NCBI GenBank assembly: GCA_010202115.1
Contig: CP047917.1
Coordinates: 558,001 to 622,000, forward strand
Length of the DNA stretch: 64,000 nucleotides
Reading direction: 5' to 3'
DNA from: Candidatus Saccharibacteria bacterium oral taxon 488
GTDB lineage: Bacteria; Patescibacteriota; Saccharimonadia; Saccharimonadales; Saccharimonadaceae
The position numbers and the translations under genes were made by a program. Positions 17,563-24,981 of this stretch are shown here, one piece after another (position 1 is the first letter of the stretch; each line of letters starts with the position of its first letter). The notes under the pieces are model-generated. The model did no database searches and had not been told where the DNA came from. It was given only the letters and a program-made list of their open reading frames with translations.

Positions 17563-18126
17563 ATGACAACCAAACTTCTAGAAATAGAACGCAAACGTCA
17601 ATTAACTGGTGACGCAGAAGAATTACTCAAGCGATTGCAAGACCTCGGTTTTGAACTACAGAGTAATCTCCACGAAATTGATACGTATTATTCTCGTCCT
17701 GATGTCGATTTCATGCAGACGGTTGAATGTTTGCGGATTCGCCAGCGCGATGGTTTTGCCGAGGTGACATATAAGCCTGCGACGACCGCTGCAACACATA
17801 CGAAAAACGATGTGATCATTAAGCCCGAGACAAACCTACCAATTCAGCCCGGGAACGCGGCAATCGCCAAGCAGCTACTAGCAAATCTCGGTATGGTGCA
17901 GCTCGTTGAAGTTAATAAATACCGGCGATCATTCCGATCCCCAGACTTTCCGCAGGCAACGGTGGCTATAGACGAAATCAAAGACGCTGGGACGTTCGTA
18001 GAAGTTGAAGTTTTGTCAGATGATGAGACTAGTGCGCTGGCGATGATCAGCGAGATTGAGGTCAAACTCGGCCTTGACTCGGCAGAAGTTGTCACGCGGC
18101 CTTATCGGGACATTTGTATGGGATAA
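17563..18126 (+). CDS. CYTH-domain protein (CyaB/ThTPase superfamily)
   Basis: The 187-residue protein starts with the CYTH signature EIERK (residues 7-11) and follows it with LRIRQRDG, EVTYKP, a YRRSF basic strand, ATVAIDEI and FVEVEV. These charged alternating strands form the triphosphate tunnel of CYTH enzymes. Members act as class IV adenylate cyclases or as thiamine/inorganic triphosphatases; the sequence alone does not decide. A TATAAT lies about 25 bases before the ATG. It converges on the 156-residue membrane gene and abuts it with no spacer. Confidence 0.85.
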   Translation: MTTKLLEIERKRQLTGDAEELLKRLQDLGFELQSNLHEIDTYYSRPDVDFMQTVECLRIRQRDGFAEVTYKPATTAATHTKNDVIIKPETNLPIQPGNAAIAKQLLANLGMVQLVEVNKYRRSFRSPDFPQATVAIDEIKDAGTFVEVEVLSDDETSALAMISEIEVKLGLDSAEVVTRPYRDICMG

Positions 18127-18597
18127 TCAAGCTACGTTTTTATCAAATCCACGCCTCGCCCCACCACCCAATCGCAGCAGTACATTATACAAAAATATGA
18201 TAATTCCCCAAACAATCACGCTCAGATAATTACCCCAATTAAAATCATTCCAAGGATTGCGAGCCGGGCTGTCTGTCGGGTCGTACGCCACAAACCCCAC
18301 TACAGCCATCACGAGAATGATCAAGAGTCCGGAGATGACAATTTCACGCACGTAGCTGGAGCGCTGAAATACTGATAGCCTCAGATTATATCGAGCCCCT
18401 GATGGCAACAACACTAGTAACACTATAACGATATATGATGGGATGGTTATTATACCCTCGAACACATCCCACGGGTTCACTTTCATGATATCAGGCTTCA
18501 CTGCCTTCACGATCTCTTGCATGCCCAAGGATACCCCAAAGAATAGCAGCAGGATGATCAGCACCAGCCCAATCGAGCTCCATCGTCTAGTCTGCAT
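18127..18597 (-). CDS. four-helix membrane protein, RexB-like in size and topology
   Basis: The 156-residue protein has four hydrophobic segments near residues 7-26, 46-67, 84-105 and 122-142, with a basic loop (RYNLRLSVFQRSSYVRE) between the second and third. It overlaps the upstream 309-residue soluble gene by 11 bases, so the two form a translationally coupled pair. Phage lambda RexB is also a four-helix protein of about 144 residues encoded just after soluble RexA. The comparison rests on layout and weak local resemblance from memory, not on an alignment. Confidence 0.6.
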   Translation of the reverse strand: MQTRRWSSIGLVLIILLLFFGVSLGMQEIVKAVKPDIMKVNPWDVFEGIITIPSYIVIVLLVLLPSGARYNLRLSVFQRSSYVREIVISGLLIILVMAVVGFVAYDPTDSPARNPWNDFNWGNYLSVIVWGIIIFLYNVLLRLGGGARRGFDKNVA

Positions 18598-19513
18598 TGT
18601 TCGCTCCCGTTATGACATTGGTGGCCGCTTTATATACCTCGTGGATTTTGCCAAAAACCTGGTTGTCGTATTCTTCTCGATCTTCAATGCTGCTGTCTGG
18701 CAATTCAATAGTATTCTTGAACTGCGGCTGCATGATATTAACCGATGTCACTTCCATACCCTCTTCAATTTCAATGTCGTAAACCTGTTTTTCGACACCC
18801 GGAAACTCCTTCACATAGTGATCAATGTACGCGCCAGGAGACAGAAACTTACCTCTACTCGGCCGAAAATCAATGACGATAGTACCAAGTGTATCAGTAC
18901 GATTATCGATCAAAGGTGCGGAGAATAAATTTTTCGCTAGCTGGCTGATTTTATTATTGTGTTCTATGGCTTCGCGAGAGATAAATATCTTCGCGGATTT
19001 TATACGATGCGCCCGCCTGATTAACTCGATGGCGTCTGGATGGCAAATCACCGTCCCGATAAATGCTGCCTTTTCAGAGAGCGAGAGCTTTGTGATGCGG
19101 TTATTTATATAGGCTAAAATCTTTACATTCGTAGCAACATTTCGGTTGTACTCTAACGCCATAATTCCTTTGTCTGCATAGTAGAGGAAATGCACCACCT
19201 GCACCGGCAGCTGCCCATCAGGAAGCGGATAACGTTTGACAAGATCGTCATCGTCCCTGCCTATGGTAATCACGTTCGATCCGTACACGGCAACGATGCC
19301 AGCATAGCATTTAGATAATTCACTAGTTTTATGTAGCTTATCAAACTGCAAGAGCCGCATGAATGACTCATCGTCATTTGGATTATACTGCCAATTCCTA
19401 TCGTCTTCTTCGAGCTTCATCAAATCGCGCAGAACATCCTCAAACGGATAGCTGCCGTACCCCTCATCGTCGCGATTGGTGATGTTGTAGAGAAAGACAT
19501 TGCGCTTAATCAT
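18587..19513 (-). CDS. soluble protein, partner of the four-helix membrane protein, RexA-like
   Basis: The 308-residue product from the ATG at 19513 (GGAG seven bases upstream) has no membrane segment. Its middle part reads VVHFLYYADKGIMALEY, followed by a mixed alpha/beta region and SAKIFISREAIEHNNKIS. This order recalls RexA of phage lambda, which has a comparable FLFVEGDTIGFAR segment and length (279 residues). RexA senses phage infection and opens the RexB channel. If homologous, this would be an abortive-infection pair in a very small genome. The neighbour upstream is pheS, with a 31-base gap. Confidence 0.5.
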   Translation of the reverse strand: MIKRNVFLYNITNRDDEGYGSYPFEDVLRDLMKLEEDDRNWQYNPNDDESFMRLLQFDKLHKTSELSKCYAGIVAVYGSNVITIGRDDDDLVKRYPLPDGQLPVQVVHFLYYADKGIMALEYNRNVATNVKILAYINNRITKLSLSEKAAFIGTVICHPDAIELIRRAHRIKSAKIFISREAIEHNNKISQLAKNLFSAPLIDNRTDTLGTIVIDFRPSRGKFLSPGAYIDHYVKEFPGVEKQVYDIEIEEGMEVTSVNIMQPQFKNTIELPDSSIEDREEYDNQVFGKIHEVYKAATNVITGANNAD

Positions 19514-19544
19514 CACATATCTCCAAATGGACTAATTGACTGAA

Positions 19545-20588
19545 TTAAAACTGCTCCAAAAAGTCTAATCGTCCGCTCTCAAAATGCCGCACGTCCTCGA
19601 TGCCGTATTTCATCATCACCAAGCGGTCGATGCCGCAGCCAAAGGCAAAGCCGGTGTATTCATTCGGATCGATGTTAGCAGCTTTCAGCACATTCGGGTG
19701 AATCATGCCGCAGCCTAATAGCTCAATCCAGCCTTCGCCCGAACAGACTTTACAGTCCGGATTTTTGCCTTCGCAAAACGGACAGCTCAGCGCAAATTCA
19801 AAGCTCGGTTCGGTGAACGGAAAATAAAATGGATTGACGCGCACATCCAATTGCTTGCCGTAATATTCCTGCAAAAACTCTTGCAGCGTGGCAATGAGAT
19901 TGCCAACGTTAACCCCCTTAGCGACATACACGCCCTCGACTTGATAGAACGTGTGCTCATGCCGCGCGTCCAGATCTTCGTTACGAAACACCCGGTCGGG
20001 TACAATAGCCGCTATCGCCTCGCCGCTCGCCAAATTGTCATGATATTTCTTCAGCACGCGGTTTTGCATGGTCGAGGTGTGCGCCGGGGCAATCAAACGG
20101 TCGCCATTAACATCAGTCTCTTCGGTCATGAAGGTGTCATAATCATCACGCGCCGGGTGACCCTTCGGGAAGTTCAAGCTCTCAAACATATGAAATTGAT
20201 CGTCGATCTCACGCGACTCTTCCGTCACAAAACCCATGCGGTTAAAAATGTCAGAAATACGCTCAATCTCGGCGCTCAGCGGGTGAATCGTGCCGCGCTC
20301 ACTTGGCAGCAAACTAGGGCGCGGGGCATTGACGTCCATCGGCGCTGTCACGTCAATTGGCGGCAGATCAACCTTTGATAATTCAGCTTCACGAGCCGCG
20401 ATCACCCGCTCCAATTCCTGCTTCAAGTCATTAACCTTTTTACCAAACGGCCCGCGCTCCTCACTCGGTAGCGTCGCGATAACGCCGTATAGTTCCCGCA
20501 GCTCCGCGCTCCGCAACACGCTGCGCGGTTCAGCCGCCTCGGCTACGCGCGATAATAATAGTGCTCGAACTTCATCCAATTTTTCCAT
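19545..20588 (-). CDS. pheS: phenylalanyl-tRNA synthetase alpha subunit
   Basis: The 347-residue catalytic subunit has an N-terminal coiled coil (residues 1-90), class II motif 2 around RNEDLDARHEHTFYQVEG, the PSFEFALSCPFCEGKNPDCKVCSG segment with four cysteines that looks like a small metal-binding knuckle, and motif 3 ending in GFAFGCGIDRLVMMKYGI. It would pair with PheT, encoded 4.4 kb downstream on the same strand. One base separates it from the 78-residue gene upstream, whose promoter it shares. Confidence 0.96.
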   Translation of the reverse strand: MEKLDEVRALLLSRVAEAAEPRSVLRSAELRELYGVIATLPSEERGPFGKKVNDLKQELERVIAAREAELSKVDLPPIDVTAPMDVNAPRPSLLPSERGTIHPLSAEIERISDIFNRMGFVTEESREIDDQFHMFESLNFPKGHPARDDYDTFMTEETDVNGDRLIAPAHTSTMQNRVLKKYHDNLASGEAIAAIVPDRVFRNEDLDARHEHTFYQVEGVYVAKGVNVGNLIATLQEFLQEYYGKQLDVRVNPFYFPFTEPSFEFALSCPFCEGKNPDCKVCSGEGWIELLGCGMIHPNVLKAANIDPNEYTGFAFGCGIDRLVMMKYGIEDVRHFESGRLDFLEQF

Positions 20589-20589
20589 G

Positions 20590-20826
20590 TCATCGCCCCT
20601 GCATCAAAAACATCCCAACAACCACGGCCGCCATGATCACAATTATAATCCAAGCTGGCGCCAGCGTCGTCGTCTGCTTCGTATCTTCCAAATATTTCAC
20701 ATCTTCTACGCCGTCCAAGCTAGCTTTTTCCTGCAGACCCGACGCTTTGGCCTTCTCGCGCAGCTCCGCCGCAATGCGTTCTTGTAGTTCACTGCGCCGA
20801 TCTTGTTGATTTACAAATAATCCCAT
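20590..20826 (-). CDS. small tail-anchored membrane protein
   Basis: The 78-residue product has a charged, helical N-terminal half (Glu/Arg/Lys-rich) and one C-terminal hydrophobic segment at about 56-74, so it is probably tail-anchored with its bulk in the cytoplasm. TATAAT lies six bases before the ATG (20838-20833), without a Shine-Dalgarno site, so the pheS transcript begins here and is probably leaderless. No family recognised. Confidence 0.65.
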   Translation of the reverse strand: MGLFVNQQDRRSELQERIAAELREKAKASGLQEKASLDGVEDVKYLEDTKQTTTLAPAWIIIVIMAAVVVGMFLMQGR

Positions 20827-20848
20827 ATGTCGATTATACCAGATATGT

Positions 20849-20854
20849 TATAAT
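20849..20854 (+). promoter_or_regulatory. -10 box of the aquaporin-like gene
   Basis: TATAAT lies 28 bases before the ATG at 20883, and AAGGAGGG lies between them. This promoter is back to back with the leaderless one of the 78-residue gene. Confidence 0.6.
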
Positions 20855-20882
20855 GATAGTAATAGTACAGTAAGGAGGGACT

Positions 20883-21878
20883 ATGGCCACGAAGAAGACT
20901 ACTAAAAAGGCCGCGACTGCAAAATCCAGTCCAAAGAAGACGACTGCTGCAGCTGCTACATCGAAAACAACCGTAACGCGCGTCACCAGCAAAACTGAGG
21001 CGAAAAAACCAGAGGTCAAATCGACTGCCGTTAAGCCTGTCAGGACTAGCTCGCCGCGTAAAAAACTAGACAGCAAACTACCACGCAACCTTGTCAACAT
21101 CGTATTGGCTGAAGTTGCCGGCACATTTATTTTGACATTAGTCGCCTTATTCTCGGCATATATGATGACGCCGTTTTATGTCGGCCTCGCACTGGTAGTA
21201 CTAGTACTCGGTATTGGTGCAATCTCTGGCGCGCACATTAACCCAGCCGTGACGTTCGGTCTCTGGACGATGCGCAAGCTTCGAGCTATACTTGTGCCGT
21301 TCTACTGGGCAGCACAATTCCTTGGCGCGATGGCTGCCGTTGTCTTGATGGGAGCAATTTCATCAGGCAGCTTCGTCATTAACTTTGACCAATTCACCAC
21401 TTTCTCGTGGGCGATCTTTGCCGTCGAGCTCGTCGGTATGGCGGTCTTTATGTTTGGCATCAGCGCAGCCCTATCGCGCACTGATCTCAAGAATACCAGT
21501 AAAGCCGTGGTCATTGGTATGTCATTGACACTTGGCTTGGTGGTTAGCGGTGCATTGCTACCACTCGCCCAAAATGCTGCTGTTCAAAAGTACCAAGAAG
21601 AGCAAGCAAATGCGACTCGGCAAACTCAGCAGCTAAAGGATCAGCGCACCTACCCACGCGAAGTGTATATCAGCGGTGCAACACTGAACCCAGCAGTTGC
21701 TCTAGCGGTTACGGAAAAGACTAACTCACAGCTACAAAATGCTTCGGCACCAGCACAAAAAACAGAGAAGCTGTATACCCGCCTCAGCCTTGAGGTAATC
21801 GCTGCGACGCTCGTTGGTGCAGCACTCGGCGGTAACTTGTTCTTGCTCATCAACTACCGCAATAAGGAAGAAGAGTAA
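20883..21878 (+). CDS. MIP-family channel (aquaporin-like) with basic N-terminal tail
   Basis: The 331-residue protein has a Lys/Ala/Thr/Ser-rich tail of about 65 residues that looks like a histone-H1 or nucleic-acid-binding tail, followed by six membrane helices. The first NPA box is SGAHINPAVTFG near residue 120 and the second is SGATLNPAVALAV near 266. In aquaporins and glycerol facilitators the second NPA is followed by the selectivity-filter arginine; here it is valine. A long hydrophilic insertion (about 225-260) precedes the second box. Solute selectivity is therefore doubtful. It has an AAGGAGGG site and a terminator. Confidence 0.85.
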   Translation: MATKKTTKKAATAKSSPKKTTAAAATSKTTVTRVTSKTEAKKPEVKSTAVKPVRTSSPRKKLDSKLPRNLVNIVLAEVAGTFILTLVALFSAYMMTPFYVGLALVVLVLGIGAISGAHINPAVTFGLWTMRKLRAILVPFYWAAQFLGAMAAVVLMGAISSGSFVINFDQFTTFSWAIFAVELVGMAVFMFGISAALSRTDLKNTSKAVVIGMSLTLGLVVSGALLPLAQNAAVQKYQEEQANATRQTQQLKDQRTYPREVYISGATLNPAVALAVTEKTNSQLQNASAPAQKTEKLYTRLSLEVIAATLVGAALGGNLFLLINYRNKEEE

Positions 21879-21898
21879 ATCATAGTTCTACCATAACG

Positions 21899-21929
21899 AT
21901 ATCCCGCCTCTTTTGGCGGGATATTTTTT
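21899..21929 (+). terminator. intrinsic terminator after the aquaporin-like gene
   Basis: ATATCCCGCC pairs with GGCGGGATAT around a six-base loop, followed by six T residues. It lies between the convergent aquaporin-like and rmuC genes. Confidence 0.9.
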
Positions 21930-21932
21930 GCG

Positions 21933-23003
21933 TTAGTCTTCCTGCGCCGGTCGGTCGATTAACTCTGGCCGTGTTTGGTGGTCGCCGCCAGTAATCCGCA
22001 CCACGTCTTTATCAATCTTGCCCAGCTCTTTGTACGAATTATTATAATGCCCGACAGTCGTACTGAGGCTCTTGCCCATCTTGGTCATCAGCTCATCAAA
22101 CTTTTTGATGTGCACGCCCAGCTGGCCGACGCGTACCTGAATATCTTTGGCCTGCTCTTCAATTTGTAAACTCCTCAGGCCCTGCAGCACCGTCTGCAAA
22201 TACGCTAAAAAGCTGGTCGGACTGACGATAATCACGCGCTTGTCACGAAAGGCATATTCGATCAAATCACGACTCGAACCGCCCGCACCAACATTGTTAA
22301 TGAGTAAGTCATAATACAGCGACTCACTCGGGATGAACATAAAGGCAAAGTCCATAGTATGCTCACGCGGGCGGATATATTTACTGGTTTCGTCGATGCG
22401 CCCCTTCAGATCAGCCTTCACCTTGTTCAGCCACAGCTCGCGCTCAGCCTTAGTCTCGGCGTTGATCATGCGGTTATAATTTTCCAAGCTAAATTTACTG
22501 TCCACCGGTAACATCTGCCCCTTGTCTAGAAAAATAACTGCATCAACAATCTCGCCATCCTTGAAACGGTATTGCATCTGGAACTGCTTGGCTGGCAGCA
22601 CGTTATCTAGTACGCTTTCCAGATAAAATTCGCCAAACACGCCGCGCTGTTTAGGATTTTGCAAGACGTTCTGCAGAGTTTTTAGGTCAGTCGCCACGTC
22701 GACTACCCGTTTGTTCGTTTCGTCTAGCTTGGCCAGCCGCTGCGTTACGTCGGCCACCAATTTGGCACTTTCCGACAGCTGCTTCTGGACCGAGGTTTGT
22801 ACCTGAGTGTTGCTGCGCTCTAATTTATCGCTGACCGATTCATTCAGCTTGGCGATGGTTCGCCCCAGCTCCACCACGTCAGTTTTGATGAGCTCGACCG
22901 ATGACTGATTTTTTAGTTCACTTAACTTTGACTGCAATACAAATAGCATCGCACCCAACCCCATAACGATAATACCTAAGAGAATAATGATAATGATCTC
23001 CAT
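21933..23003 (-). CDS. rmuC: DNA recombination protein RmuC homologue
   Basis: The 356-residue protein has an N-terminal membrane segment (about 2-22), a long coiled coil (about 25-110) and a conserved nuclease-like core. The core includes LQNVLQNPKQRGVFGEFYLESVL, LPVDSKFSLENY, RPREHTMDFAFMFIPSES and VIIVSPTSFLAYLQTV, all typical of RmuC. RmuC limits DNA inversions at short repeats; the mechanism is not fully settled. The ATG is six bases after TACACT with no Shine-Dalgarno site. Confidence 0.93.
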   Translation of the reverse strand: MEIIIIILLGIIVMGLGAMLFVLQSKLSELKNQSSVELIKTDVVELGRTIAKLNESVSDKLERSNTQVQTSVQKQLSESAKLVADVTQRLAKLDETNKRVVDVATDLKTLQNVLQNPKQRGVFGEFYLESVLDNVLPAKQFQMQYRFKDGEIVDAVIFLDKGQMLPVDSKFSLENYNRMINAETKAERELWLNKVKADLKGRIDETSKYIRPREHTMDFAFMFIPSESLYYDLLINNVGAGGSSRDLIEYAFRDKRVIIVSPTSFLAYLQTVLQGLRSLQIEEQAKDIQVRVGQLGVHIKKFDELMTKMGKSLSTTVGHYNNSYKELGKIDKDVVRITGGDHQTRPELIDRPAQED

Positions 23004-23021
23004 ACTCTTAGTGTACAGGGA

Positions 23022-23516
23022 TTACAGAGACAAGACAACTCGCGCCAGCAGGATAAATATAGCCAAAAAGATAATCGCCGCCACGTTACCGCGGATCCGA
23101 TTCAACCACATTGCGGTTGCGTATACGAAGCCAAACGCCACGGTTGTCACTATCAACGATAACCACCACGCCTCGGCAGTCGAGACGCCAACACCCCACA
23201 GTGCACCAACCGCCGCGAGCACCACGAGCAGCGGCCGCCTGACTCGATTGAGAGCGACAATCGGTACGAGCATAACGCTGACCAATACCAGCGCAACGTA
23301 GGCACCGATTTGCGCACTGTTCGTACACATTGATGGGTCGGCTGTCGGGCTGCAAATAATCTGCTTTAGGATAAAGCAATCGAGCGCTAGGGCGATCAGC
23401 CATGTCACGACACCGCCAACCATACCGCTGCTGACAACTCGCCAGAACACCGCCGGCGTCACAGGAAACATATAGTCTGATTCTTCCTCGTGAAAAACTT
23501 TCTCAAACCACTTCAC
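23022..23516 (-). CDS. hypothetical membrane protein, about four helices
   Basis: The product has hydrophobic segments after an N-terminal charged stretch (KWFEKVFHEEESDY), with an IICSPTADPSMC loop between the first and second. The start is uncertain. A GTG at 23516 lies ten bases after TATAGT, and an ATG at 23471 lies 12 bases after GAGGAA. Earlier in-frame starts would overlap the upstream PAP2 gene. No family recognised. It ends 18 bases before the rmuC start. Confidence 0.6.
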   Translation of the reverse strand: MKWFEKVFHEEESDYMFPVTPAVFWRVVSSGMVGGVVTWLIALALDCFILKQIICSPTADPSMCTNSAQIGAYVALVLVSVMLVPIVALNRVRRPLLVVLAAVGALWGVGVSTAEAWWLSLIVTTVAFGFVYATAMWLNRIRGNVAAIIFLAIFILLARVVLSL

Positions 23517-23557
23517 AATAGGTACAACTATAGCAGTAATTTGATAAAACCGCAACC

Positions 23558-24040
23558 CTATTTTGCAGCGCGTGACGCCTGTCGCAATGGCATATACCAG
23601 AATATGCCCACCCAAGCGATGATGAGCCCACCAGCCACGTCAAGCGGCGTATGCACCAATGCCACCACCCGCCCTATACCAACCAGTAGCGTCATCACTA
23701 AACAGGCTACGGCCCACCCTCGACACTTCGCGCCGAACCACACCGCCAACGTGATGGCCATAGTGAATAGGGCGTGATCGGACGGGAAACCCGGATTATC
23801 CAAAAACGAGGCGCCGGCGCTCACGCCTGCTAGCTCAAACGGACGGAGGCCTGATGGCTGATATAGTAACCCAATAATCTTCGCCGCCACAAACGCCGTC
23901 AGTCCCGCCATCAGCACCCGTGCATACACTTGATACCGTCGGTCTCGCGGTACATGTCGGATGAGCGTGTACGCCCCGATTAGCACCACCGGGATCACCA
24001 GTCCATCGGCAATAATTTTCACGATCCATGAGATATCCAT
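23558..24040 (-). CDS. PAP2-family membrane phosphatase
   Basis: The 160-residue protein has five or six hydrophobic segments and the PAP2 signature in pieces: FLDNPGFPSDHALFTM (the PSxH block) and, about 40 residues later, GIGRVVALVHTPLDVAGG (the SRxxxxxHxxxD-like block, with G in place of S). The KxxxxxxRP block is weak (YQPSGLRPFE). Family members remove phosphate from undecaprenyl pyrophosphate or phosphatidic acid. I start at the ATG at 24040, seven bases after TATAAT; a longer frame would run across the tRNA gene. Confidence 0.85.
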   Translation of the reverse strand: MDISWIVKIIADGLVIPVVLIGAYTLIRHVPRDRRYQVYARVLMAGLTAFVAAKIIGLLYQPSGLRPFELAGVSAGASFLDNPGFPSDHALFTMAITLAVWFGAKCRGWAVACLVMTLLVGIGRVVALVHTPLDVAGGLIIAWVGIFWYMPLRQASRAAK

Positions 24041-24097
24041 AAGCCCCATTATACCCTGCTGGGCGTCGGCGTCAAACCCTGAGCTCGACCCGCCAGC

Positions 24098-24126
24098 TTG
24101 CGCCGCTTTACCATTCGTAGTACAAT
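24098..24126 (+). promoter_or_regulatory. tRNA-Gln promoter
   Basis: TTGCGC (24098) is 17 bases from TACAAT (24121), and the tRNA begins 11 bases after it. This fits a start site a few bases before the mature 5' end. Confidence 0.65.
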
Positions 24127-24137
24127 CAGACACACGT

Positions 24138-24212
24138 TGGGGATTCGCCAAGTGGTAAGGCACCGGGTTCTGGTCCCGGCATTCGGGGGTTCGAATCCCT
24201 CATCCCCAGCCA
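24138..24212 (+). tRNA. tRNA-Gln (anticodon CTG)
   Basis: The acceptor stem TGGGGAT (24138-24144) pairs with ATCCCCA (24202-24208), followed by discriminator G and an encoded CCA. The anticodon stem CCGGG/CCCGG encloses the loop TTCTGGT with anticodon CTG at 24170-24172, reading CAG. The T arm contains GGTTCGAATCC. It is a complete cloverleaf. Confidence 0.97.
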
Positions 24213-24220
24213 AGAAAAAG

Positions 24221-24245
24221 GATTGACGTTTTGTCAATCTTTTTT
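24221..24245 (+). terminator. intrinsic terminator after tRNA-Gln
   Basis: GATTGAC pairs with GTCAATC around GTTTT and is followed by six T residues. The complementary A-run upstream lets it serve the convergent membrane-protein gene, whose stop lies inside it, as well. Confidence 0.9.
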
Positions 24246-24734
24246 CTTACGCTTTGGTTTGGTATGAGCCTGATGGTCAGTTGATGTTTCTTGAGATTTT
24301 ACCGTGGTCATCGCACCCTGGCCGAAACCACTTGCCCATATTGCCAAAATCCACACGCCGGCCAGAAACAGGAGCGACCAGCTACCGCCCGGTAGGTCAA
24401 ACGTCGCCCCAAATATCATTGATACTCCGTGACAGAACGCCATGCTTTCCAGCAGCGTCAACAGCAGTAGCGCCACGACGCCCATCACGGCACTTACTTT
24501 TCTCAGTCTAGCCGATATATCCATGGCGAGTAGAAATGGTAGCGCCCCAACCTCTGTGACAACGAGAACGATAGCGCACACTGCCGCCAGCATGCCCGGC
24601 AGTCCAGCGAGCATTGATGGAAACTTATCAAACGAGAATAGCTGGCTCAAGACGATGACGAGAATGTATCCAGCAATAATTCGCCGCACGATCTGCACAA
24701 CTGACATTGGCTGCTTGGTCACTGTTTTCTTCAT
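24234..24734 (-). CDS. hypothetical membrane protein with basic tail
   Basis: The 166-residue product has about four hydrophobic segments (roughly 18-34, 40-68, 80-103 and 117-135) and a hydrophilic tail ending in KPKRKKKD. The ATG is six bases after TATACT (24746-24741) with no Shine-Dalgarno site. No family recognised. Its stop lies within the tRNA terminator. Confidence 0.65.
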   Translation of the reverse strand: MKKTVTKQPMSVVQIVRRIIAGYILVIVLSQLFSFDKFPSMLAGLPGMLAAVCAIVLVVTEVGALPFLLAMDISARLRKVSAVMGVVALLLLTLLESMAFCHGVSMIFGATFDLPGGSWSLLFLAGVWILAIWASGFGQGAMTTVKSQETSTDHQAHTKPKRKKKD

Positions 24735-24830
24735 AGATACAGTATACCGCCCTCTCTTAAAAAGCTCAAGCTTGTTGTATTATTTACTAAAATACTTGCT
24801 TTTTTGATAAAAAACACGTACAGTAGCAAC

Positions 24831-24925
24831 AAGCGAACGATACAAAAACAAACACTACTGACGTTTCTTTCGCTCTACGACATCCACCACAACAAAATAC
24901 CGTTACGAATGTGTAGCGGTATTTT
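24831..24925 (+). ncRNA. candidate small RNA
   Basis: TTGCTT (24796) is 17 bases from TACAGT (24819), predicting a start near 24831. AAAATACCG (24894) pairs with CGGTATTTT (24917), with inner TAC/GTA, forming a hairpin that ends in four T. The roughly 95 bases between are A-rich, unstructured and without an ORF. This accounts for most of the 247-base gap before the ParB-like gene. Promoter and terminator are both of middling quality. Confidence 0.4.
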
Positions 24926-24946
24926 CCGTTGTTGGATAAATCACAA

Positions 24947-24975
24947 CGCTATATATAGCGTATACGTGCTATAGT
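24947..24975 (+). promoter_or_regulatory. promoter and palindromic operator of the ParB-like gene
   Basis: The perfect 14-base palindrome CGCTATATATAGCG (24947-24960) lies where the -35 of this promoter should be. TATAGT (24970-24975) is followed by six bases and then the ATG, so the mRNA would be leaderless. A palindrome at the -35 suggests a repressor, possibly the gene's own product. Confidence 0.55.
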
Positions 24976-24981
24976 AACAAT

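Noticed and set aside
24894..24925. This hairpin as an attenuator of the ParB-like gene
   Set aside because: The gene has its own -10 (24970) downstream of the hairpin, so the hairpin is more likely the end of a separate short transcript.
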